Shown piece by piece: positions 17,646-24,880 of a stretch of 64,000 nt of DNA. The position numbers and the translations under genes were made by a program. Positions within the stretch are counted from its first letter, which is position 1, and every line of letters starts with the position of its first letter. The notes beneath the pieces are model-generated. The model ran no database searches and was not told the DNA's origin. It worked only from the letters and a program-made list of their open reading frames with translations. Source of the stretch: Streptomyces sp. SID12488 (GTDB taxonomy: Bacteria; Actinomycetota; Actinomycetes; Streptomycetales; Streptomycetaceae); assembly GCF_010548275.1 (NCBI RefSeq), contig NZ_JAAGLT010000035.1:1-64000 (forward strand), written 5' to 3'.

Positions 17646-18659
17646 TCAGCGGGTGCCGTCGGCCGCGAACCTGGCGACATCGGCGATGTTCTGCTTGGTG
17701 ACGAAGGCCGGCCCGGTGAGTACGGGAGCCGATCCGCCGCCGCTGAAGTTGCCGTTGGACTTGTACAGCCAGAGAGAGTCGACGGCGAGATAGCCCTGGA
17801 GGTAGGGCTGCTGGTCCACGGCGAACTGCACGTCACCGCTCTTGATGGCGCCCACGATGTCGTTGTCGAGGTCGAAGGTGGCGATCTTCGCCTTGCTGTT
17901 CGCCTGGTCCACCGACTTCACCGCCGAGAGCGCGAACTGCGCGCCCAGCGTGACCACTTCGTCGATGCTCGAGTCCTGGGTCAGCCGGGCCGCGACGACC
18001 GCGGTCACCGCGTCCAGGTCGGTGCCGTTCACGTACAGGTTCTCGGTCTGTCCGGTGAACGTCTTCTTCACACCGGCACAGCGGGCCTCCAGTCCGACGT
18101 TCCCCTGCTCGTGGATGACACAGAGGGTGTGCTTGACCCTGAGCGCGTCCAGCTTGTCGCCGAGCGCCCGGCCGGCGGTGCTCTCGTCCTGGCCGAAGAA
18201 CTCCAGCAGGCCTGTCGAACGCCAGGCGTCGATCCCCGAGTTGAGACCGACCACGGGTATCCCCGCCGCCTTCGCCCCTGCGACCGCGCTCTTCATCGCG
18301 TCGGGCTTGGCGAGGGTCACGGCGATCCCGTCGACCTTGTCCTTGACCGCGTCGCGCACCAGCTCGGCCTGGGCGGCGGCATCGGGGTCACTCGCGTACG
18401 TCAACTCGATGTTGTCCTTGGCCGCGGCTGCCTGTGCGCCCTTGCGCACCCGCTCCCAGAAGGCGTCGCCCTTGGCTCCGTGGGTGATCAGGACGACCTT
18501 GAGCCGGGCGGTGCCGGCGGCGGCCCGGCCGGAGTCCGACGCGTTGGAACCGGAGGCCGAGCAGCCGGCGGCGAGGAGACAGCCGGCGGCCATACCGGCG
18601 ACAACGGCCGTGACACGGGCGGATCGTGGGGAACGGGGAAGGGCGGGGGGTGTGTTCAT
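17646..18659 (-). CDS. Orphan sugar-binding lipoprotein (type I periplasmic-binding fold, RbsB-like)
   Basis: 337 residues. A signal peptide ends in the lipobox LAAGC with Cys33, then a Ser-rich linker. The mature fold begins LKVVLITHGAKGDAFWERVRKG, typical of ribose/autoinducer-binding proteins, with later landmarks DAVKDKVDGIAVTLAKPDAM and GIPVVGLNSGID. Two extra Cys appear in TLCVIHEQGNVGLEARC, perhaps a disulfide. No permease or ATPase genes are near, so it may serve a distant transporter or act as a sensor. ATG 18659 begins the only hydrophobic leader; GAGG lies about 12 bases upstream, slightly far. Confidence 0.85.
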   Translation of the reverse strand: MNTPPALPRSPRSARVTAVVAGMAAGCLLAAGCSASGSNASDSGRAAAGTARLKVVLITHGAKGDAFWERVRKGAQAAAAKDNIELTYASDPDAAAQAELVRDAVKDKVDGIAVTLAKPDAMKSAVAGAKAAGIPVVGLNSGIDAWRSTGLLEFFGQDESTAGRALGDKLDALRVKHTLCVIHEQGNVGLEARCAGVKKTFTGQTENLYVNGTDLDAVTAVVAARLTQDSSIDEVVTLGAQFALSAVKSVDQANSKAKIATFDLDNDIVGAIKSGDVQFAVDQQPYLQGYLAVDSLWLYKSNGNFSGGGSAPVLTGPAFVTKQNIADVARFAADGTR

Positions 18660-19052
18660 GGAAGTGCGGCACCTCGTTGCGCGGCCGAGGAGGAGAGGGG
18701 CGTGGGAGAGGAAGGGGAGCGGGACAAAGGGGGTGTGGGTACGCCGAAATCTGCGCGATCGTCGGGTGACGTGCACTGACTGTCCGACTTTCGCTGGGGC
18801 GGAGCCAATCGGATGTGACGCCTCGTAGTCAAGTGAGCAACTAGTTGGAACCAGGGCCGACGAGCCGGTACGGGGTGTGCCGGACGAGTGTGATCCTCCT
18901 CGGCCGGTCCTGGGTGGTATCAGAAGGATTGCCGGTGTGGAGGGTGATTGGAAGGGGAAATGGCACCTCCGGTTCCCTTTCGTGCCCTGGTGTTTGCCAA
19001 CCCGTCGTACGCACCGGGGGCGGCACCCGCACGAAGGCGCTGGGTGCGAACA
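18660..19052. other. Intergenic region upstream of the orphan binding protein
   Basis: No supported gene. It holds the promoter region for the minus-strand binding protein. Open frames on both strands here are Pro/Arg-rich, lack ribosome sites and do not resemble proteins. It ends at the methyltransferase terminator. Confidence 0.5.
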
Positions 19053-19089
19053 GCCCGTTCACCCTGGCGGTGCGCCAGGGTGAACGGGC
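19053..19089. terminator. Strong hairpin terminator downstream of the methyltransferase
   Basis: GCCCGTTCACCCTGGCG (19053-19069) and its exact complement (19073-19089) with a three-base GTG loop. It lies 64 bases past the methyltransferase stop on the minus strand. There is no plus-strand gene feeding into it. Confidence 0.85.
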
Positions 19090-19152
19090 GTACGGGGACT
19101 TCGAACCGCGGCCGGAGCAACCGGGGTCACCGAACCACCGCCACCCTTCCCC

Positions 19153-19968
19153 CTACGGCTTCCGGGCCACCGCCCCGTACATGGCGATGTCCTCGTCCCT
19201 GATCCCCTCGCCGCTCGTGGCGTCCGGGTGCCACTTGTGGACCTGGACGATGCCCGGCTCGACCAGGTCGAGGCCCTCGAAGAAGTCCTGCGCCTCCGGG
19301 AACGTGCGCAGGCGCATCGGCATGTTGCGGGCCTTGTACTCGCGGGCGACCCGGCCCACCTCCTCCGGGGCGAACTCGGCGGTGCCGATGGACATCGCCA
19401 GGTAGCTGCCCGAGGGGAGGGGGTCGAGGAGCCGGCGGACGATGCCGACCGCGTCGTCCTCGTCCAGGACGAAGTGGACGATGGCGATCACCGTGAGGGC
19501 CACCGGCTTGGTCAGGTCGAGGGTCTCGCGGAAGTCGGGGGAGTCGAGAATGGCCTCCGGGTGCTGGAAGTCGGCCTCGATGTAAGCCGTCCGGCCCTCC
19601 GGTGTGCTGGCCAGCAGGCCCTGGGAGAGGGTGAGGACGATCGGGTCGTTGTCCACGTAGACCACCCGGGACTCGGGGGCCACCGACTGGGCGATCTCGT
19701 GCAGGTTGGGGGAGGTGGGGATGCCGGTGCCTATGTCGAGGAACTGGCGGATGCCCGCCTCCTTGGCCAGGTAGGCCACCGCACGGTTCATCCAGTCGCG
19801 GTTGGCCTTCATGTGGATCGGCAGGGCGGGCCACTCGCGCGACATGGCGTCGCCCGCTTCCTTGTCGGCGGGGTAGTAGTCCTTACCGCCGAGGATGTAG
19901 TCGTAGATCCGCGCGGAGTGTGCGTTCTCCGTGTCGATTCGGTCGGCCGGCCATCCGTTTTCGGGCAC
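19153..19968 (-). CDS. SAM-dependent methyltransferase, DUF574 (methyltransf_19) family
   Basis: 271 residues. Family landmarks are NAHSARIYDYILGGKDYYPADKE near the N-terminus, the SAM-binding FLDIGTGIPTSPNLHE, and YVDNDPIVL for the adenosine-binding acidic residue. This is a very common Streptomyces paralogue family, usually near XRE/DUF397 genes, as here. The methyl acceptor is unknown. GTG 19968 is chosen because GGAGG lies about seven bases upstream; the open frame continues 30 codons upstream through the region before the DUF397 gene. Confidence 0.9.
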   Translation of the reverse strand: MPENGWPADRIDTENAHSARIYDYILGGKDYYPADKEAGDAMSREWPALPIHMKANRDWMNRAVAYLAKEAGIRQFLDIGTGIPTSPNLHEIAQSVAPESRVVYVDNDPIVLTLSQGLLASTPEGRTAYIEADFQHPEAILDSPDFRETLDLTKPVALTVIAIVHFVLDEDDAVGIVRRLLDPLPSGSYLAMSIGTAEFAPEEVGRVAREYKARNMPMRLRTFPEAQDFFEGLDLVEPGIVQVHKWHPDATSGEGIRDEDIAMYGAVARKP

Positions 19969-20035
19969 GCGGCCCCTCCCATTCAGGTCGTAAGGCTGAG
20001 GTAGGTCGATCAAGGCGCAGTAGAAACAAGGCAGT

Positions 20036-20326
20036 TCAGAGCAGAAAGTCTGCGACACCCGCCTTGACCCCGGCCAGGAAACTCGTCATCTCGTGCGGTG
20101 TGAAGACCAGGGCCGGACTGTCGGGATCGGTCGACTGGCGGACGGCGACCCGGCCGTCGGCGAGCTTCATCACTTCGACGCAGGCGCCGCCCGCGTCGTC
20201 GCTCCACGGCTTGGACCAGCCCCGGGTCCCGAGTTCACGGGCCGGCATGCCGTTGCGTACGGGGTGGGAGTGGCCGGAGTGGTTGGGGTGGGTGTGCGTG
20301 TGATGGGGGTGTGTGGGGTGGTGCAT
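20036..20326 (-). CDS. DUF397 protein with histidine-rich N-terminus
   Basis: 96 residues. The C-terminal DUF397 domain reads WSKPWSDDAGGACVEVMKL, then VRQSTDPDSPALVFTPHEM, and FLAGVKAG. The first 22 residues hold ten histidines (MHHPTHPHHTHTHPNHSGH and onward), which is not part of the domain. ATG 20326 follows the XRE stop by one base and has AGGAG seven bases upstream, so the two are coupled. XRE/DUF397 pairs behave in some systems like regulator and cognate small partner (BldB/WhiJ-type pairs); role here is inference. The His leader could bind metal. Confidence 0.9.
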   Translation of the reverse strand: MHHPTHPHHTHTHPNHSGHSHPVRNGMPARELGTRGWSKPWSDDAGGACVEVMKLADGRVAVRQSTDPDSPALVFTPHEMTSFLAGVKAGVADFLL

Positions 20327-20327
20327 G

Positions 20328-21203
20328 TCAGAGCTCCTTGCGAATCGCACCGAGGAGGGCCTCGGTCTTTCTGGCGGGCGCCGACTGCGCGCCCAGCCGG
20401 TCCAGAGCCTCTCGATAGACGACGACGTCGTCGCCCTTGTCGAGGTACACCGCGCCGACCAGACCGCTCAGATAGACGATGTCCGGCAACTCGGGTGCTC
20501 TGAACCGGAAGAGATGGAACGCTCCGGCGCGCATCGCGGGATGCGGGCCGTTGCCGAACGGCATGATCTGCAAGGTCACATGGGGCAGCGCGTTCATCGC
20601 GATCAGATGGTCGATCTGCGCGCGCATCACCTCCGGACCCCCGACCGGCCACCGCAGCACGGTCTCGTCCATCACGATCCACACCCGCGGTGGTGCCGTG
20701 CGGGTCAGCAGTTCCTGGCGGCGCAGGCGCAGTGCCACCCGGCGGTCCGTCGCCTCCGACGAGCCGTGCGGATTGCCGGCGCCCAGCAGGGCACGCGCGT
20801 AGTCCGCCGTCTGGAACAGACCCGGCACGAACTGCGCCTCGTACGCGCGGATCTGCAACGCGGCCTGTTCCAGGCTCAGATACGCGGAGAACCAGTCGGG
20901 CAGTACGTCCCGGTAGTTGTGCCACCAGCCGCGCTTGTTGGCCTCACGGACCGACTTCAGGAACGTGTCGATCTCCTGCTGGTCCGTCACCCCGTACGTC
21001 TGCAGCAGTTTCTCGACGTCCGGCAGGCGCAGCCGGGCCACCTTGGCCGCTTCCATCCTGCGGATCGTGGAGTGGCTGACACCGATCGCCGCACCCGCGT
21101 CCCCGAACGTGAGGCCGGCGCGCGTGCGCAGCTCCTCCAGCTGTCTGCCGAGGATCATGCGCAGGACGGAAGGGGCGCCGCCCCAGTCGGTCTCAGCGGT
21201 CAC
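20328..21203 (-). CDS. XRE-family regulator with DUF5753 domain (WhiJ-like)
   Basis: 291 residues. The HTH lies at about residues 15-65 (LGRQLEELRTRAGLTFGDAG, then GVSHSTIRRMEAAK). The rest is DUF5753, with FVPGLFQTADYARALL, LRLRRQELL, and PHVTLQIMPFG. Start is GTG 21203, with AGGGGG about five bases upstream. It forms a two-gene unit with the DUF397 gene directly downstream and diverges from the ATPase gene at 21497. Such pairs are abundant in Streptomyces and often influence development. Confidence 0.92.
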   Translation of the reverse strand: MTAETDWGGAPSVLRMILGRQLEELRTRAGLTFGDAGAAIGVSHSTIRRMEAAKVARLRLPDVEKLLQTYGVTDQQEIDTFLKSVREANKRGWWHNYRDVLPDWFSAYLSLEQAALQIRAYEAQFVPGLFQTADYARALLGAGNPHGSSEATDRRVALRLRRQELLTRTAPPRVWIVMDETVLRWPVGGPEVMRAQIDHLIAMNALPHVTLQIMPFGNGPHPAMRAGAFHLFRFRAPELPDIVYLSGLVGAVYLDKGDDVVVYREALDRLGAQSAPARKTEALLGAIRKEL

Positions 21204-21496
21204 ACCTACCCCCTCACGCCGGGCTCAGGGTTGCAGTCTGTCACGATCATCTTTCGACGGGAGCAGCATGCACGCCACAAATTGCAAATTTCAACTTGCT
21301 GGTTGCGAGCCGTTGTTGTCAGGTGTCACAGTGTTCGTACCTTCCCGGAAACGGTGAACGACGAGAGTGAACGGCCCAGTTGGGGGAGAAGGGGTCGCAA
21401 CCTGTGATGTTTTGATACGGGTTGACCTGCTCGCGGGTCACATTCGGGGCGGTGTCGCACCGGCCAGGGTGCGCAGGCAACGAAAGGCGAACGGCG

Positions 21497-22816
21497 ATGG
21501 CTCCGCCCTCCCTCCCCCAGCCACTCGGCCGAATGCCCAGGGGTCGGCTTGCCGGCCACACGGCCAACCCCGATCACCCGCACCACTTCGGTCACTCTCC
21601 GCAGTCGGACATGTTCGGTCTGCCCGCGACTCCCGCCTCCGTGGGCGCGGCCCGCCGGAAGGCGCGCGAGCTGCTCGATGCCTGGAGGGTCGACCCCGAC
21701 ACCTCCGACAACGCCCTCCTGGTGACCTCCGAGCTCGTCACCAACGCCCTCACCCACACTGCCAGCGAACGGATCGTCTGCCGGCTGCACCTCTCCGCGG
21801 GGCGGCTGCGCATCGAGGTCGAGGACGAGAACCGCGGCGGGACCCTGCCGGCCCAGCGCAGGCCCGGCTCCGACGAACAATGCGGACGCGGACTCCTGCT
21901 GGTCGGCGTCCTGAGCAGCGACTGGGGCGTCCGCGACGCCCCGCACGGCTCCGGGCGCGTCGTCTGGTCCGAACTCCTCACAGAGCAGGCAGAGTTGGCG
22001 GACGCTGCCCCACCGGCGACGCCGGTCACGGCCTCGACACAGGTCGCGGTGTCGGCGTCGGTCGAGGTGCCGGCACCGGCCGGGGCACTGGCTCCCGCCG
22101 AGCTCGCGCCGACCGCCGAGAACGTGCCCGCCGCCGAGCTCGCGCCCGACGCACCGGCACCGGCCGGACCCGCACCTGGCCTGCCCCCGACTCCCGCTGC
22201 CGCTCTCACTCTCGCTCTCGCTCTCCCCATTGCCTCGACGCTCGCCGCCGCGCCCATCGCTGTGCCCGCACCGGCCCTTCCGACGACGCCCGCCGCCGGG
22301 CTCATCGCTGCGCGCGCATCCGTCTCTCCGTCGGCCCGCGCCGACGCGTTCACCCCTGTGCCCGCACCGGCCTTTCCATCGGCGCGCGCCGCTGCCCTCA
22401 CCCCTGCACCCGCATCCGCTGGCCCCCCGACACCCGCCGCCGCTCTCGCGCCCCCCATTCGCTCAACGCCTGCCGCCGCGCTCATCGCTGCGCGCGCATC
22501 CGTCCCTTCGTCGGCGCGCGCCGACGCGCTCACCCCTGCACCCGCACCGGCCCCTCCGCCGACGCCCGCAGCCGCGTTGACCCCGGTGCCCGCGCCCGCC
22601 CTTCCGTCGGCGCGCGTCGCCGCGCTCGCCCCCGCACCGGCATCCGCTGTCCCCCCGACTCCACCCACCCCCCACGCTGTACAGGCCGCCGTACCCGCCT
22701 CCTGGCACCCGTCGGCCCCGCACCGCACCCGGCCCGTCCCCCACTCGGCCGAAGGAATCGCCTCACATGGACCGTATGGAACGCCAGCACCGCACCCTCC
22801 GTACTCCCGCTCCTGA
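21497..22816 (+). CDS. RsbW-like anti-sigma/ATP-binding protein with long Ala/Pro repeat tail
   Basis: 439 residues, about three times the usual length. The HATPase_c domain spans roughly residues 40-160: N box Glu79 and Asn83 in SELVTNALTH, G1 box EVEDENRGG, G2 box CGRGLLLVG, and a C-terminal strand RVVWSEL. Residues 165-439 are almost only Ala, Pro, Ser, Val, Leu and Thr in degenerate repeats, for example two copies of AALIAARASV followed by SSARADALTPAPAPA or similar. ATG 21497 has AAGG about nine bases before it. The last 50 bases overlap the next gene in another frame. Small single-domain relatives are common in Streptomyces; the tail is odd. Confidence 0.8.
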   Translation: MAPPSLPQPLGRMPRGRLAGHTANPDHPHHFGHSPQSDMFGLPATPASVGAARRKARELLDAWRVDPDTSDNALLVTSELVTNALTHTASERIVCRLHLSAGRLRIEVEDENRGGTLPAQRRPGSDEQCGRGLLLVGVLSSDWGVRDAPHGSGRVVWSELLTEQAELADAAPPATPVTASTQVAVSASVEVPAPAGALAPAELAPTAENVPAAELAPDAPAPAGPAPGLPPTPAAALTLALALPIASTLAAAPIAVPAPALPTTPAAGLIAARASVSPSARADAFTPVPAPAFPSARAAALTPAPASAGPPTPAAALAPPIRSTPAAALIAARASVPSSARADALTPAPAPAPPPTPAAALTPVPAPALPSARVAALAPAPASAVPPTPPTPHAVQAAVPASWHPSAPHRTRPVPHSAEGIASHGPYGTPAPHPPYSRS

Positions 22817-23393
22817 CCCGCGCCCGAACGGCCCGCAAGGCCCGGTGGCGCACCTGTCCCACACGCCCCAGCCGTCCCACATGCCCCACCCATTCCCCAC
22901 CCCTCACGTACCTCGCCCCCTCCGGTCCGCCCCCCGCTTCACGCCCCCGCCGCTCCACGCACCCCCCTCGGCCAAGCCTCCGCGTGAGTACCCCGGCCAC
23001 TCCGGTCGCCCCGGCCACCTCGTCCTCCCCGCCCGGTCGGCCACCGGCCTCGGTTGCGATGCCGTGGGGACGCCGGGTGAGCACGGGCAGCGGATCATGG
23101 ACTCCCTGCCGCGTGTCGGCTGTGTCTTCGCCGATGACCAGCACTGGTGGTGGATCGTCCCGTCCGGTTCCCACCTCGGTGTCACCTGGCCGACGGGCAC
23201 GCGTTACGTGGTCGGCGCCCAGCTGGCCGACCCGTCCTGGACCCGCACCCCGCCCGCGTCCCCGTCCGCCCGGCCCCGGCTGATCCATACCCCCGAGGGC
23301 GACTCCCCGTACACCCCGCCGATACCGCTGTACGTTCTCGCCTGCAGGCTGGCCGGCAGCGTTCCGAGCTGGTCGCCCGGCACGAGCGGCTGA
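22767..23393 (+). CDS. Conserved hypothetical protein with Pro/His-rich N-terminus
   Basis: 208 residues. The first 90 are Pro/His/Arg-rich and low complexity. The C-terminal part is more protein-like: HGQRIMDSLPRVGCVFADDQ, WWWIVPSGSHLGVTWP, TRYVVGA and IPLYVLACRLAG, a pattern I recall from uncharacterised Streptomyces proteins paired with ATP-binding regulators. ATG 22767 lies 50 bases inside the preceding gene with AAGGA ten bases upstream; ATG 22776 is an alternative. Overlap suggests coupled translation with the ATPase. No function assigned. Confidence 0.65.
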   Translation: MDRMERQHRTLRTPAPDPRPNGPQGPVAHLSHTPQPSHMPHPFPTPHVPRPLRSAPRFTPPPLHAPPSAKPPREYPGHSGRPGHLVLPARSATGLGCDAVGTPGEHGQRIMDSLPRVGCVFADDQHWWWIVPSGSHLGVTWPTGTRYVVGAQLADPSWTRTPPASPSARPRLIHTPEGDSPYTPPIPLYVLACRLAGSVPSWSPGTSG

Positions 23394-23413
23394 TCCCGCC
23401 GACTCCCCTGCGA

Positions 23414-23442
23414 ATCCCCTGAGGCGAAAGGCCTCGGGGGAT
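23414..23442. terminator. Hairpin terminator before the MFS-GH35 operon
   Basis: ATCCCCTGAGGC pairs with GCCTCGGGGGAT around a five-base GAAAG loop, with one mismatch. It is 20 bases past the stop at 23393, and the next promoter begins immediately after, insulating the two units. Confidence 0.7.
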
Positions 23443-23443
23443 C

Positions 23444-23481
23444 TTGACGGCACAAATGTTACCGGTAACATTTGTGCCGTC
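23444..23481 (+). promoter_or_regulatory. Promoter overlapped by a perfect 36-bp LacI-type operator
   Basis: GACGGCACAAATGTTACC (23446-23463) is followed by its exact reverse complement to 23481. The core TGTTACCGGTAACA has the central CpG of LacI-family sites. A promoter-like TTGACG (23444-23449) and TAACAT (23466-23471), 16 bases apart, are embedded in it, so a bound repressor would block RNA polymerase. It is 61 bases before the MFS start. The likely ligand-responsive repressor is the LacI protein encoded at 29123-30220, at the end of the same gene block. Confidence 0.8.
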
Positions 23482-23542
23482 CCCGCACCGTGGCGAGGAC
23501 AGGGGTCAGCCGCGTTCTCGACCACGGGCGACGGGAGTCCAC

Positions 23543-24760
23543 GTGACCGATCAACCCACCGGACGACCGGCGGTCAGTGAGCTGCGGGCCCTCTCGACGC
23601 CTCCTGCGACCCCGACCGTTCCGGTCTTCAGCCCCGTCGCCGTGGTCGCCTCCTGCGTCGGCTTCGTCCTGATCGGGGTCATCCAGGCCCTGTACGGTCC
23701 GTCGCTCCCGGCCTTCCGTGACGAGTTCGGGCTCTCCCCGTCGGCCGCCGGTCTCGGGCTGAGCGCCCACTTCGCCGGTGGGGTCGTCGGGGTGCTCCTC
23801 TTCGACCGGCTGTACGTGCGACTCGGCAACCGGCGCATCCTCGGCAGCTCGTACCTCCTGATGGCAGCCGGCGCCGCGGGTTTCGCGCTGGCGCCGAACT
23901 GGCCCGTGGCGCTGGCCGCCGCCCTGCTCGCGGGGCTGGGCTTCGGCGGTATCGACTACGGCCTCAACCAGTTGTTCGCGGTCGGCTTCGGCAAGCGTTC
24001 GACGGCGATGCTGAACATCCTCAACGCACACTTCGGCGTCGGCGCGATCCTCGGCCCGGCGCTGATCGGCGCGGTCGGCGCCGAGCACTATCCGGCCGTT
24101 TTCCTCGCCTTCTCCCTCGCCAATCTGCCCCTGCTGCTGTGCCTCCGAGGCGTACGGGAACACGTACCGCAGCTCGCCCCCGAGTCGGGCCGCCCCGGCG
24201 GGCAGGTGCTCGCCCGCAGCCTGGGCTCCGTACTCGGCGTCTTCGTCACCCTCTATGTCCTGCACGTGGGCATCGAGGCGGGCGTCGGCGGCTGGGAGCC
24301 GACGCACCTGGAGACGGTCGGATACGGGGCCACAGCCGCCGCCACGGCCACCTCCGTGTACTGGCTGATGATGACCGTCGGCCGTTTCCTGGTCGCGCCG
24401 CTCGCCCTGCGATTCTCACCGCAGTCGATCATCGCGGTGTCCTGCGCCGGGATGACCGTCTGCCTGTTGCTGGCTGCCGTACCCGGACTCGCCCCCTACG
24501 CCTACGCGGGCGTCGGTCTGTTCATCGCGCCGATCTTCCCCACCGGGCTGCCCTGGCTGAACCGGGCCGCCCCGCGGGCGCGGAGAGCCGGTGCCGTGGT
24601 CATCGCGGCGTCGATGGCCGGGGGAGTGGCCGCGGGCCCGGCGCTCGGCAAGGCCATCGAGTGGTCCGGCGTAAGGGCCGTGCCGCTGCTGTTGTGCGGG
24701 GTCTCGGCGCTGTGCCTGGCGGCCACCCTCTGGCTGATCCGCGCGACCCGGACCCACTGA
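23543..24760 (+). CDS. MFS transporter (putative galactoside/oligosaccharide permease)
   Basis: 405 residues with about 12 membrane helices. The MFS loop 2-3 motif appears as FDRLYVRLGNRRIL. The first helix reads VVASCVGFVLIGVIQALYG. GTG 23543 is chosen since GGGAG lies five bases upstream and the frame further upstream runs through the operator. It is the first gene after the 36-bp operator and is followed by two GH35 enzymes, so it probably imports the glycoside they cleave, or exports a product; this is context inference. Confidence 0.85.
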   Translation: MTDQPTGRPAVSELRALSTPPATPTVPVFSPVAVVASCVGFVLIGVIQALYGPSLPAFRDEFGLSPSAAGLGLSAHFAGGVVGVLLFDRLYVRLGNRRILGSSYLLMAAGAAGFALAPNWPVALAAALLAGLGFGGIDYGLNQLFAVGFGKRSTAMLNILNAHFGVGAILGPALIGAVGAEHYPAVFLAFSLANLPLLLCLRGVREHVPQLAPESGRPGGQVLARSLGSVLGVFVTLYVLHVGIEAGVGGWEPTHLETVGYGATAAATATSVYWLMMTVGRFLVAPLALRFSPQSIIAVSCAGMTVCLLLAAVPGLAPYAYAGVGLFIAPIFPTGLPWLNRAAPRARRAGAVVIAASMAGGVAAGPALGKAIEWSGVRAVPLLLCGVSALCLAATLWLIRATRTH

Positions 24761-24774
24761 ACGCCCCTCCCCCC

Positions 24775-24865
24775 ACTGAACGACTGAACGACTGAACGAC
24801 TGAACGACTGAACGACTGAACGACCCCATGACCCGACCCGACCCGACCCGACCCGAACCGAACCG
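24775..24865. repeat. Back-to-back octamer and pentamer microsatellites
   Basis: ACTGAACG is repeated six times without error (24775-24822). After a short gap come five ACCCG and two AACCG units (24831-24865). Both arrays lie in the 120-base gap between the MFS and GH35 genes, and the second ends just before the GH35 ribosome site AAGGGAAG. Copy-number change could alter spacing between the genes. Confidence 0.9.
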
Positions 24866-24880
24866 AAGGGAAGCCCCCGC

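Noticed and set aside
18841..19062. Small minus-strand open frames in the 18.8-19.1 kb gap
   Set aside because: No ribosome site, Pro/Arg-rich, and the region ends in a terminator hairpin belonging to the methyltransferase gene.
19053..19089. Perfect hairpin considered as an attachment site or small RNA
   Set aside because: Position just past the methyltransferase stop and a three-base loop fit a terminator; no integrase or tRNA is nearby.
21367..23283. 638-codon Arg/Pro-rich plus-strand frame over the ATPase gene
   Set aside because: It is the +1 shadow of the Ala/Pro repeat region; the HATPase motifs are in the other frame.
24775..24865. Repeats considered as a CRISPR array
   Set aside because: Units are 8 and 5 bases in direct contact with no spacers and there are no cas genes.
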